A stretch of DNA of 31,443 nucleotides, taken from an uncultured Collinsella sp. GTDB lineage: Bacteria; Actinomycetota; Coriobacteriia; Coriobacteriales; Coriobacteriaceae. Positions 21,568-28,091 of the stretch are shown here, piece after piece; position 1 is the stretch's first letter, and every line of letters begins with the position of its first letter. Made by a program: the position numbers and the translations under genes. The notes below the pieces were generated by a model, which searched no databases, had not been told where the DNA came from, and worked only from the letters and a program-made list of their open reading frames with translations. The stretch covers positions 1 to 31,443 of the forward strand of contig CABUKY010000008.1 in NCBI GenBank assembly GCA_902492185.1. Direction: 5' to 3'.

Positions 21568-21702
21568 CGGCGGAGGGCCGGAGAAATATATTAAGTTCAT
21601 CGCGAGTTCCGCACGCAAAGGAGAGCACTTAATGTGCTCTCCGTCGTGAGCAGGACTGTAGAGCAGCAACCTTAATATGTCTCAGGCCCGCCCCCTCCGC
21701 CG
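21568..21702. repeat. Palindromic structured element, copy 2
   Basis: Same orientation and core as copy 1 (4294-4430): TCGCGAGTTCCGCACG, hairpin GGAGAGCAC-TTAAT-GTGCTCTCC, and AGGACTGTAGAGCAGCAA. Two base pairs of the inner stem differ from copy 1 on both sides, so pairing is kept. The outer arms are a different sequence but still pair in blocks: CGGCGGAGGG/CCCTCCGCCG, GAGA/TCTC and ATATTAAG/CTTAATAT. It lies in the 454-bp gap between the phosphatase gene and rplC, about 60 bp upstream of the rplC promoter. The rest of the gap holds that promoter and a structured leader. Confidence 0.88.
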
Positions 21703-21764
21703 CACGCTGGGAACGTGCCACGCACTTTACCTGCGTAAACAATGTGAGTGAAATATGAATCTCG

Positions 21765-21791
21765 ATGGATACGCCCGCACCCGTGTATACT
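21765..21791 (+). promoter_or_regulatory. rplC operon promoter with shared r-protein box
   Basis: TATACT (-10, 21786-21791); predicted start near 21798. The 26 bases 21765-21790 match 23630-23655, upstream of rplB, at 23 positions, including GGATACGCCCG-type and CCGTGTATAC blocks at identical spacing. There is no consensus -35 hexamer at 17 bp, so the box may replace it or bind an activator. Confidence 0.65.
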
Positions 21792-21902
21792 AAACAGCTG
21801 TGTGTAACCAGGGGAGTATTCTGGCTGGACAAAATGCCTGCTTATAGGGTTGTCAGGTAGTCCGGACGCAATACAAGACTGGGGAGCACGTCGTGGTAAG
21901 TA

Positions 21903-21954
21903 GTGGTCCTCTAGGGGCGTACGCTCGGTGGTGTACGCATTGTCCCAAGACCAC
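21903..21954 (+). promoter_or_regulatory. Structured leader upstream of rplC, candidate r-protein autoregulatory site
   Basis: Three stacked stems: GTGGTC/GACCAC (21903-21908 with 21949-21954), GGG/CCC (21914-21916 with 21944-21946) and GCGTAC/GTACGC (21917-21922 with 21933-21938). It lies inside a leader of about 175 bases. In E. coli the S10 operon leader is the target of L4. Whether L3, L4 or another protein binds here is unknown. Confidence 0.6.
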
Positions 21955-21974
21955 GCGAGAGTTGGGATCATATC

Positions 21975-22595
21975 TTGATCAGCATGATTCTCGGCCGCAA
22001 GATTGGCATGACCCAGGTTTGGGACGAGGACGACAACGTCGTTCCCGTCACGGTCATCCAGGCTGGCCCCTGCGCTGTCTCGCAGGTTAAAACTCAGGCA
22101 ACCGACGGCTATGACGCCGTCCAGATCGGTTTCGGCGACATCAAGGCCAAGAACGTGAACAAGCCCATGGCTGGTCACTTCGCCAAGGCCGGCGTCGAGC
22201 CTGTCCGCTTCCTTCGTGAGGTCCGCGTCGAGAACGGCGAGGAGCACAAGGTCGGCGAGGTCGTCACCGTCGCTGATTTCGCTGATGTCGAGAAGGTCGA
22301 CGTCATCGGTACCTCCAAGGGTAAGGGCTTCCAGGGTCGCATCAAGCGCTGGGGTCAGCGCCGCGGTCCTATGACGCATGGTTCTCACTTCCAGCGTCAC
22401 CCCGGTTCTATCGGTCAGTGCGCCTATCCTGCGCGCGTCCTCAAGGGCGTCAAGATGGCCGGTCACATGGGTAACGAGCGCGTTACCGTCAAGAACCTTT
22501 CCGTTGTCCGCATCGATGCCGAGCAGAACCTCATCTTGGTCAAGGGCGCTGTCCCGGGTGCCAAGAATGGTCTCGTCGCCATCCGTATGGCCTAA
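21975..22595 (+). CDS. rplC: 50S ribosomal protein L3
   Basis: Early assembly protein near the peptidyl transferase centre, 206 residues. It contains LGRKIGMTQVWDEDDNVVPV at the N-terminus, the GTSKGKGFQGRIKRW central loop and HGSHFQRHPGSIGQ, which includes the glutamine region methylated by PrmB in other bacteria. The TTG start has GTTGGGA 7 bases upstream; ATG 21984 is the alternative, three codons shorter. First gene of the relocated S10 block. In most bacteria rpsJ directly precedes it; here the upstream neighbours are a phosphatase gene and the palindromic element. Confidence 0.96.
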   Translation: MISMILGRKIGMTQVWDEDDNVVPVTVIQAGPCAVSQVKTQATDGYDAVQIGFGDIKAKNVNKPMAGHFAKAGVEPVRFLREVRVENGEEHKVGEVVTVADFADVEKVDVIGTSKGKGFQGRIKRWGQRRGPMTHGSHFQRHPGSIGQCAYPARVLKGVKMAGHMGNERVTVKNLSVVRIDAEQNLILVKGAVPGAKNGLVAIRMA

Positions 22596-22641
22596 GGGCC
22601 CAGCCCATTTAGCCCAGCGTCATACCAAGGAGAACACTTAA

Positions 22642-23268
22642 ATGGCAAAGTTTGAAGTAAAGAACAGCGAGGGCAAGAAGGTCGCCGAGGCCGAGCTCGC
22701 CGCTGAGGTGTACGGCATCGAGCCGAACATCCACGTTATGCACCACATCGTCAAGTGCCAGATGGCCTCTTGGCGTCAGGGCACCCAGTCCGCTAAGGGC
22801 CGCTCTGAGGTTTCCGGTGGCGGCAAGAAGCCTTGGCGTCAGAAGGGCACCGGCCGTGCCCGCCAGGGTTCCATCCGTGCTGCCCAGTGGCGTCACGGTG
22901 GCGTTGTCTTCGCCCCCAAGCCCCGTTCCTACGCTAAGCGTATGAACAACAAGGAGGTCAAGCTGGCTATGCGCTCCGCGCTGTCCGCCAAGCTGGCCGA
23001 TGGCGAGCTCGTGCTCGTCGACGACTACGGCTTCGAGAAGCCTTCCACCAAGGCTGCCGTTGCCATGCTCAAGGCTCTCGGCCTTGAGGGCAAGCGTCTG
23101 ACCATCATCGTTCGCGATGAGGACGTCAACGCCTACCTGTCGTTCCGCAACATTCCCAAGACGTTCATCATCACTGCCGACGAGGCCAACACCTACGATC
23201 TCGTCAACAACAACGCTGTGCTGATGCCCGCCGACATCGCCGCTCACTTCGGGGAGGTGCTTGCATAA
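22642..23268 (+). CDS. rplD: 50S ribosomal protein L4
   Basis: Exit-tunnel protein, 208 residues. GGGKKPWRQKGTGRARQGS is the extended tunnel loop, the site of macrolide-resistance changes in other species. In E. coli L4 also represses its own operon through the leader, so it is the first candidate to act on the rplC leader hairpin. AAGGAGAAC precedes the ATG. Its TAA is followed immediately by the rplW ATG. Confidence 0.97.
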   Translation: MAKFEVKNSEGKKVAEAELAAEVYGIEPNIHVMHHIVKCQMASWRQGTQSAKGRSEVSGGGKKPWRQKGTGRARQGSIRAAQWRHGGVVFAPKPRSYAKRMNNKEVKLAMRSALSAKLADGELVLVDDYGFEKPSTKAAVAMLKALGLEGKRLTIIVRDEDVNAYLSFRNIPKTFIITADEANTYDLVNNNAVLMPADIAAHFGEVLA

Positions 23269-23556
23269 ATGACCGCCCACGAGATCATCATCCGTCCGAT
23301 CGTGTCCGAGCGTTCCTTCTCCGGCATGGAGCAGAACAAGTACACGTTCGAGGTCGCCAAAGATGCTAACAAGTATCAGATCAAGGACGCTGTCGAGGAG
23401 ATCTTCGGCGTCAAGGTCGTTCGCGTGAACACCCTGACGGTCAAGCCCAAGACCAAGCGCGTGCGCTATGTCGCCGGCAAGACCCGTTCTTGGAAGAAGG
23501 CCATCGTCACGCTGGCCGAGGGCGACACCATCGAGGTCTTTGGCAACCAGGCCTAA
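23269..23556 (+). CDS. rplW: 50S ribosomal protein L23
   Basis: Located at the tunnel exit, where it docks signal recognition particle and trigger factor. It has 95 residues. It starts MTAHEIIIRPIVSERS, followed by NKYTFEVAKDANK and the basic loop KPKTKRVR. It begins directly after the rplD stop, with GGGGAGG within rplD as ribosome-binding site. In most bacteria rplB follows closely; here a 179-base gap with a hairpin and a promoter-like box intervenes. Confidence 0.97.
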   Translation: MTAHEIIIRPIVSERSFSGMEQNKYTFEVAKDANKYQIKDAVEEIFGVKVVRVNTLTVKPKTKRVRYVAGKTRSWKKAIVTLAEGDTIEVFGNQA

Positions 23557-23574
23557 GACTCGCTGCTGTTGAGT

Positions 23575-23610
23575 GAGCTCATGCCTCCCAAATAGGGGAG
23601 GCGAGAGCTC
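23575..23610 (+). other. Hairpin between rplW and rplB
   Basis: GAGCTC/GAGCTC outer stem and GCCTCCC/GGGAGGC inner stem around AAATAG, with 2-base internal loops. No T-run follows directly (CAAGGTTTTGG). It could be an attenuator, a processing site or a weak terminator dividing the S10 genes. Confidence 0.6.
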
Positions 23611-23629
23611 AAGGTTTTGGGCGTATAAA

Positions 23630-23656
23630 ATGGACACGCCCGGAACCGTGTATACG
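23630..23656 (+). promoter_or_regulatory. Candidate rplB promoter with shared r-protein box
   Basis: Contains TGGACACGCCCGG and CCGTGTATAC, matching the rplC promoter box (23 of 26). TATACG at 23651-23656 would be the -10, about 80 bases upstream of the rplB start. An ACGCCC/GGGCGT inverted pair (23615-23642 region) adjoins it. Confidence 0.55.
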
Positions 23657-23735
23657 TCCGGTGTCATCGCACCCGAGGCAGAACCTCGAATCCCTGTCTG
23701 CGATGGCTAACGGATTCCTATTGAAAGGGATTGTA

Positions 23736-24566
23736 ATGGCTGTAAAGCACCTTAAGCCGACCTCCGCTGGTAGGCGTTGGCAGACGATCTCCGATTTCTC
23801 CGAGATCACCTGCACCAAGCCCGAGAAGTCTCTTCTCGAGCCCCTGCCCAAGAAGGCCGGTCGTAACAACAACGGCCGCATCACCACCCGCCACCAGGGC
23901 GGCGGCGTGAAGCGTCGTTACCGCGTGATCGACTTCAAGCGCAACAAGGACGGCGTGCCCGCCAAGGTTGCCACGATCGAGTACGATCCGAACCGTTCCG
24001 CTCGCATCGCTCTGCTGCACTACGCTGACGGTGAGAAGCGTTACATCCTGGCTCCCAAGGGCCTCGAGGTCGGTCAGACCATCATGTCCGGTTCTGACGC
24101 CGACATCAAGCCGGGCAACGCTCTGCCCCTCGCCGACATCCCCGTCGGTACGCTCATCCACGCCGTCGAGTTCCAGCCGGGCAAGGGCGCCGCTATCGCC
24201 CGTTCCGCCGGTAACTCCTGCCAGCTGATGGGTAAGGAGGGCAAGTACGCTATCGTCCGTATGCCTTCCTCCGAGATGCGCCGCATCCTCGTTACCTGCC
24301 GCGCCACCGTCGGTGAGGTCGGCAACGCCGATCACGCCAACATCGTCATCGGCAAGGCCGGCCGTAAGCGTCACTTGAACGTGCGCCCGACCGTCCGCGG
24401 TACCGTCATGAACCCTGTGGACCACCCGCACGGCGGTGGCGAGGGCAAGAACCACACCTCTGGTCGTCCCTCTGTTACCCCCTGGGGTAAGCCGACGAAG
24501 GGCCTTCGTACGCGCAAGAAGAAGAAGGTCTCGAACCAGCACATCATTCGTCGCCGTAAGAAGTAA
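23736..24566 (+). CDS. rplB: 50S ribosomal protein L2
   Basis: Core protein that supports subunit joining and peptidyl transfer, 276 residues. It starts MAVKHLKPTSAGRR and contains the conserved NPVDHPHGGGEGK with the functionally important histidine. The ATG at 23736 is used because GAAAGGGA lies 5 bases upstream and the length then matches the family; the frame is open upstream to 23661 without homology. First gene of a block reaching to rpsQ. Transcribed from its own box at 23630 and perhaps also by readthrough from rplC. Confidence 0.97.
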   Translation: MAVKHLKPTSAGRRWQTISDFSEITCTKPEKSLLEPLPKKAGRNNNGRITTRHQGGGVKRRYRVIDFKRNKDGVPAKVATIEYDPNRSARIALLHYADGEKRYILAPKGLEVGQTIMSGSDADIKPGNALPLADIPVGTLIHAVEFQPGKGAAIARSAGNSCQLMGKEGKYAIVRMPSSEMRRILVTCRATVGEVGNADHANIVIGKAGRKRHLNVRPTVRGTVMNPVDHPHGGGEGKNHTSGRPSVTPWGKPTKGLRTRKKKKVSNQHIIRRRKK

Positions 24567-24598
24567 TTTCGGATACCGAGTTTTAGGAGAAAGCACTT

Positions 24599-24859
24599 AT
24601 GAGCAGAAGTCTCAAAAAGGGCCCGTTCGTGGAGACTCGCCTTCTCTCGCGTATCACCGCGATGAACGAGGCTGGCAAGAAGGACGTCGTGAAGACCTGG
24701 TCCCGCGCGTCCACCATCTTCCCCGAGATGGTTGGTCACACCATCGCCGTCCACGACGGCCGCAAGCATGTGCCCGTGTATGTTACCGAGTCCATGGTTG
24801 GTCACAAGCTCGGCGAGTTCGCGCCGACTCGTACGTTCCGTGGCCACAAGGCCAAATAG
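24599..24859 (+). CDS. rpsS: 30S ribosomal protein S19
   Basis: Head protein of the small subunit that contacts the A-site finger and forms a complex with S13. It has 86 residues, slightly short at the C-terminus compared with 92 in E. coli. Conserved SRSLKKGPFVE, TWSRASTIFPEMVGHTIAVHDG and HKLGEFAPTRTFRGH are present. AGGAGAAAG precedes the ATG. It lies between rplB and rplV as in nearly all bacteria. Confidence 0.97.
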   Translation: MSRSLKKGPFVETRLLSRITAMNEAGKKDVVKTWSRASTIFPEMVGHTIAVHDGRKHVPVYVTESMVGHKLGEFAPTRTFRGHKAK

Positions 24860-24873
24860 GGGGTTAACCGTAA

Positions 24874-25245
24874 ATGGCAACTAAGTCTATTGAAACTGAG
24901 GCCACCGAGGTTCGCGCCGTCGCTAAGTACGTGCGTGTTTCCCCCAGCAAGGCCCGCCTGGTGGTCGATCTGATCCGCCGCAAGCCTGTCGCTCAGGCCT
25001 TCGACATCCTCCACTTCTGCGACCGCGCCGTCGCCGTGGATGTCGAGAAGGTTCTCCGTTCCGCCGTTGCGAACGCCGAGAACAACAACGGTCTGCGTGC
25101 CGACAACCTGGTTGTCGCCGCTGCCTATGTTGACGAGGGTCCGACGCTTAAGCGCATCCGTCCCCGCGCCAAGGGTTCCGCTTCTCGCATTCTGAAGCGT
25201 ACTTCCCACATCACCGTCGTCGTTGCTCCTCGAAAGGAGGCGTAA
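24874..25245 (+). CDS. rplV: 50S ribosomal protein L22
   Basis: Tunnel protein with a long beta hairpin, 123 residues. Seen: VRVSPSKARLVVDLIR near the N-terminus, and the hairpin PTLKRIRPRAKGSASRI, where macrolide-resistance changes occur in other bacteria. It starts 14 bases after rpsS with a weak GGGGGTTAA ribosome-binding region. The AAAGGAGG within its last codons serves the next gene, rpsC. Confidence 0.97.
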   Translation: MATKSIETEATEVRAVAKYVRVSPSKARLVVDLIRRKPVAQAFDILHFCDRAVAVDVEKVLRSAVANAENNNGLRADNLVVAAAYVDEGPTLKRIRPRAKGSASRILKRTSHITVVVAPRKEA

Positions 25246-25251
25246 AGCTGT

Positions 25252-25962
25252 ATGGGTCAGAAAGTCTACCCCACCGGCTTCCGTCTTGGCATCACCGAGA
25301 ACTGGCGCTCCCGCTGGTTCGCAGAGAAGGATTACGCTAAGACCCTCGGTAACGATCTCGAGATCCGCAAGTACCTCGAGAAGCGTCTTTCCCGCGCAGC
25401 TGTCTCCCGCGTCGAGATCGAGCGCGCTGGCGACAAGGTGAAGGTCATCATCCTTACCGCTCGCCCCGGCGTTGTCATCGGTAAGAAGGGTGCCGAGATC
25501 GATACCCTCCGCACCGAGCTCGAGAAGGTTGCTGGCGTCTCCAAGGGCCAGCTCTCCGTCGACGTTGTCGAGATCAAGCGCCCCGAGCTCGACGCCAACC
25601 TCGTTGCTCAGTCCATCGCTGAGCAGCTCGAGGGCCGCGTTGCCTTCCGTCGCGCTATGCGCAAGGCTGTCCAGTCCGCCCGCAAGGCCGGCGCCAAGGG
25701 CATCCGTATCCAGTGCTCCGGTCGTCTCGGCGGTGCCGAGATGGGCCGTCGTGAGTGGTACCGCGAGGGTCGCGTGCCTCTGCACACCCTCCGTGCCAAG
25801 ATCGACTACGGCACGGCTGTCGCCAGCACCACCATGGGCGCTTGCGGCGTGAAGGTCTGGATCTACCTGGGCGAGAAGCTCCCGGGCCAGCCCGTTCCCA
25901 ACCCTGCACTCGAGGGCTCTTCCCGTCCTCGTCGTCGTAACTCCGAGAGGAGGGGTCAGTAG
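25252..25962 (+). CDS. rpsC: 30S ribosomal protein S3
   Basis: mRNA entry-channel protein with helicase function, 236 residues. It starts MGQKVYPTGFRLGITENW and has the KH-domain loop VVIGKKGAEID and the C-terminal domain with GRLGGAEMGRREWYREGRVPL. The C-terminal tail is basic and short. AAAGGAGG 10 bases upstream supports the ATG. Its stop overlaps the GTG start of rplP by one base (TAGTG). Confidence 0.97.
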   Translation: MGQKVYPTGFRLGITENWRSRWFAEKDYAKTLGNDLEIRKYLEKRLSRAAVSRVEIERAGDKVKVIILTARPGVVIGKKGAEIDTLRTELEKVAGVSKGQLSVDVVEIKRPELDANLVAQSIAEQLEGRVAFRRAMRKAVQSARKAGAKGIRIQCSGRLGGAEMGRREWYREGRVPLHTLRAKIDYGTAVASTTMGACGVKVWIYLGEKLPGQPVPNPALEGSSRPRRRNSERRGQ

Positions 25963-26465
25963 TGCTTGCCCCTAAGCGTATTCTTCACCGCAAGGTGCAG
26001 CGTGGCTCCATGAAGGGCCAGGCCAAGGGTAATACCGAGCTGCATTTCGGCGAGTTTGGTATCCAGGCTCTCGAGGCCCATTGGATCACCAACCGTCAGA
26101 TCGAGGCCGCTCGTATTGCCATGACCCGCTACATGAAGCGTGGCGGTCGTGTCTACATCACGATCTTCCCCGATAAGCCCATCACCAAGAAGCCTGCCGA
26201 GACTCGCATGGGTTCTGGTAAGGGTAACCCCGAGGAGTGGGTGGCCGTCGTCAAGCCCGGCCGTATCATGTTCGAGGTCAAGGGCGTGCCCGAGGAGGTC
26301 GCTCGCGAGGCTCTGCGTCTTGCACAGCACAAGCTTCCCATCAAGACCAAGATTGTTGCTGCCAAGAACGCCGAGCAGCGCATCGAGAAGGAGATGGCTG
26401 AGGAGGCCGCTCTCGAGGCCAAGTGGGCTGCTGAGGACGCCGCCGCCGCCAAGGAGGAGAACTAA
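25962..26465 (+). CDS. rplP: 50S ribosomal protein L16 with C-terminal extension
   Basis: Organises the A-site tRNA region of the large subunit. It has 167 residues, against about 137-144 in most bacteria. It starts LAPKRILHRKVQRGSMKG and contains GRVYITIFPDKPITKKPAETRMGSGKGNPEEW, all conserved. From about residue 138 there is an additional tail rich in Ala and Glu (RIEKEMAEEAALEAKWAA and on), likely a charged helix. The GTG start overlaps the rpsC stop by one base, and its own stop overlaps the rpmC ATG by one base, so translation is coupled. Confidence 0.96.
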   Translation: MLAPKRILHRKVQRGSMKGQAKGNTELHFGEFGIQALEAHWITNRQIEAARIAMTRYMKRGGRVYITIFPDKPITKKPAETRMGSGKGNPEEWVAVVKPGRIMFEVKGVPEEVAREALRLAQHKLPIKTKIVAAKNAEQRIEKEMAEEAALEAKWAAEDAAAAKEEN

Positions 26466-26680
26466 TGAAGCCCGCAGAGATTCGTGAGCTCTCGGACGCT
26501 CAGCTCGTTGAGAAGCTGAAGGAAATGCGCGCCGAGCTCTTTAACCTTCGTTTCCAGATGGCCACCAGCCAGCTGGACAACACCGCTCGCGTCAACACCG
26601 TGAAGAAGGACATCGCTCGCGTCCTCACGGAGCAGCGCGCCCGTGAGATCGCAGCGGAGAAGTCCGCTGTCGCCGAGTAG
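26465..26680 (+). CDS. rpmC: 50S ribosomal protein L29
   Basis: Small helical protein next to L23 at the tunnel exit, 71 residues. MKPAEIRELSDAQLVEKLKE and the AELFNLRFQMATSQLDN helix hairpin are typical, as is KKDIARVLTEQR. The start overlaps the rplP stop (TAATG). Gene order rplP-rpmC-rpsQ is the universal one. Confidence 0.97.
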   Translation: MKPAEIRELSDAQLVEKLKEMRAELFNLRFQMATSQLDNTARVNTVKKDIARVLTEQRAREIAAEKSAVAE

Positions 26681-26696
26681 GACCTAAGGAGAGAAC

Positions 26697-26957
26697 ATGA
26701 CTGATTCGCGTAACTCGCGTAAGGTCCGTACGGGTGTCGTTACCTCCGTCTCCGGTGCCAAGACCATTGTTGTCACCATCACCGAGCGCAAGCGTCACCC
26801 CAAGTACGGCAAGATGATGACCAGCTCCAAGAAGCTGCACGCTCACGACGAGGAGTGCACGGCTGGCGTGGGCGACACCGTCCGCGTTATGGAGACCCGT
26901 CCTATGTCCAAGATGAAGCGTTGGCGCCTCATCGAGGTCGTCGAGCGCGCTAAATAA
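26697..26957 (+). CDS. rpsQ: 30S ribosomal protein S17
   Basis: Primary 16S rRNA-binding protein of the small-subunit body with an OB fold, 86 residues. It contains RKVRTGVVTSVSGAKTIVV, RKRHPKYGKMM, and GDTVRVMETRPMSKMKRW. AAGGAGAG precedes the ATG. Last gene of the rplB block. In E. coli the S10 operon also ends with rpsQ and the spc operon begins with rplN; the 118-base gap here marks the same boundary. Confidence 0.97.
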   Translation: MTDSRNSRKVRTGVVTSVSGAKTIVVTITERKRHPKYGKMMTSSKKLHAHDEECTAGVGDTVRVMETRPMSKMKRWRLIEVVERAK

Positions 26958-26984
26958 GCAGTCGCTCTTACGACTTGTACGTTT

Positions 26985-27050
26985 CCGAAGATGTGCGTAT
27001 GCCTGGCTTGCATACCACGGGCCGCATAAAGGCTGCGCACCTCTCTTCGG
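26985..27050 (+). promoter_or_regulatory. Three-way-junction-like structured leader upstream of rplN
   Basis: CCGAAG (26985-26990) pairs with CTTCGG (27045-27050), and GTGCG (26993-26997) with CGCAC (27036-27040). Within, TATGC/GCATA (26998-27002 with 27010-27014) and GCC/GGC (27021-27023 with 27031-27033) form two hairpins. A possible promoter, TTGTAC (26975) and TATGCC (26998), overlaps it, so only a transcript from upstream would carry the whole structure. Confidence 0.55.
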
Positions 27051-27075
27051 TTCTTAGTTCGGAGGAACATCTACC

Positions 27076-27444
27076 ATGATTCAGATGCAAACCATGCTGA
27101 ACGTCGCCGACAACTCCGGCGCTCGCAAGATTCGCTGCATCAAGGTGCTTGGCGGTTCCAAGCGTCGTTATGCAGGCATCGGCGATGTGTTCATCGGTGC
27201 TGTCCAGGAGGCTACCCCTGGCGCCAACGTCAAGAAGAAGGACGTTGTCCGTTGCGTCGTCGTTCGCACCGTTAAGGAGATCCGCCGCAAGGATGGCTCC
27301 TACATTCGCTTTGATGAGAACGCCTGCGTTGTCATTAACAACGATGGTTCGCCCGTCGGCACCCGTATCTTCGGGCCCGTCGCTCGTGAGCTTCGTGACA
27401 AGAAGTACATGAAGATCGTCTCGCTCGCTCCCGAGACCCTGTAG
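27076..27444 (+). CDS. rplN: 50S ribosomal protein L14
   Basis: Subunit-interface protein next to L19, 122 residues. It starts MIQMQTMLNVADNSGARKIRCIKVLGG, and SYIRFDENACVVINNDGSPVGTRIFGPVARELR is highly conserved. TCGGAGGAAC precedes the ATG; GTTC and GAAC around this ribosome-binding site could pair. First gene of the spc-type segment, separated from rpsQ by the structured gap. Confidence 0.97.
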   Translation: MIQMQTMLNVADNSGARKIRCIKVLGGSKRRYAGIGDVFIGAVQEATPGANVKKKDVVRCVVVRTVKEIRRKDGSYIRFDENACVVINNDGSPVGTRIFGPVARELRDKKYMKIVSLAPETL

Positions 27445-27457
27445 TTAGGGGAGATAT

Positions 27458-27763
27458 ATGTATATCAAGAAGGGCGATAAGGTCCAGGTTCTCTCTGGTA
27501 AGGATCGCGGCAAGCAGGGCGTTGTCCTGCGTGCTCTCCCCGCCGAGAACAAGGTCGTTGTCGAGGGCGTTTCGGTCGTCAAGAAGGCCGTCAAGCCCAA
27601 CGCTGCCAACCAGCAGGGCGGCATCGTTTCGCAGGAGGCTCCCATCGACGCCTCCAACGTCAATCTCGTTTGCCCCGAGTGCGGTAAGGTTACCCGCGTC
27701 GGTCACGAGAAGGACGGCAAGAACAAGCTGCGCGTCTGCAAGAAGTGCGGCCACAAGTTCTAA
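27458..27763 (+). CDS. rplX: 50S ribosomal protein L24, zinc-ribbon form
   Basis: Assembly initiator of the large subunit, 101 residues. The KOW motif region KKGDKVQVLSGKDRGKQGVV is at the N-terminus. The C-terminus carries two CXXC pairs (Cys72/75 in CPEC, Cys94/97 in CKKC), a zinc-ribbon found in some bacterial L24 proteins. GGGGAGATAT precedes the ATG. The usual next genes (rplE, rpsN or rpsZ, rpsH) are absent; a terminator follows within 30 bases. Confidence 0.96.
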   Translation: MYIKKGDKVQVLSGKDRGKQGVVLRALPAENKVVVEGVSVVKKAVKPNAANQQGGIVSQEAPIDASNVNLVCPECGKVTRVGHEKDGKNKLRVCKKCGHKF

Positions 27764-27791
27764 GCTGCCCGCAACATCAAGTTGCTAGCAA

Positions 27792-27823
27792 AGGCCCGGA
27801 TGCCTCGGCACCCGGGTCTTTTT
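27792..27823 (+). terminator. Terminator after rplX
   Basis: GGCCCGGATGCC-type arm pairs with GGCACCCGGGTC (one mismatch, one G-U), followed by TTTTT. It closes the ribosomal block after rplX. Confidence 0.85.
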
Positions 27824-27829
27824 CTATCC

Positions 27830-27860
27830 GTACTCATTGGGGACAGACTTAAATGAGTAC
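27830..27860. repeat. Perfect 9-bp inverted repeat around a GGGGACAGACTTA loop
   Basis: GTACTCATT (27830-27838) and AATGAGTAC (27852-27860). It lies right after the rplX terminator in the 328-bp gap before the oxidoreductase gene. A further TAAATGAG copy occurs at 27877-27884. It has the look of a small interspersed palindrome, but only one copy is in the window. Confidence 0.5.
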
Positions 27861-27910
27861 CCTAACTGGGTAAGCATAAATGAGCGGGTCGTGCTGTATA
27901 AATTGCTTGT

Positions 27911-28040
27911 GTGCGCGTTTATGCGCGTTAGATTGCGTTTAATTACGCACCTATGCGTATATATGAGCCGTTTACGGGGCAATAATGACCGTTTAGCGGT
28001 GAGATACGCAAGAACGCGCACAGACGCGCGTGTTTGTGCG
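27911..28040. promoter_or_regulatory. Clustered TGCG boxes and promoter upstream of the Gfo/Idh-DeoR operon
   Basis: TGCG tetramers occur at 27912, 27922 and 27934 (10-12 bp phasing), an inverted one at 27946 (CGCA) and another at 27954. GTGCGCGTTTATGCG (27911-27925) is repeated in inverted form at 28007-28021 (13 of 15). A possible promoter, TTGCGT (27934) and TATATA (27958) with 18-bp spacing, lies between. CCGTTTA is repeated directly at 27968 and 27989. The region is less GC-rich than its surroundings. Likely operators, perhaps for the DeoR-type protein encoded downstream. Confidence 0.5.
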
Positions 28041-28091
28041 AATATAGAGCTGTCAGAAATGCAAGACGTTCTATGACACAGGAGACACATA

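Noticed and set aside
23661..23735. Upstream extension of rplB from 23661
   Set aside because: The extra 25 residues have no similarity to L2, and a good ribosome-binding site precedes ATG 23736.
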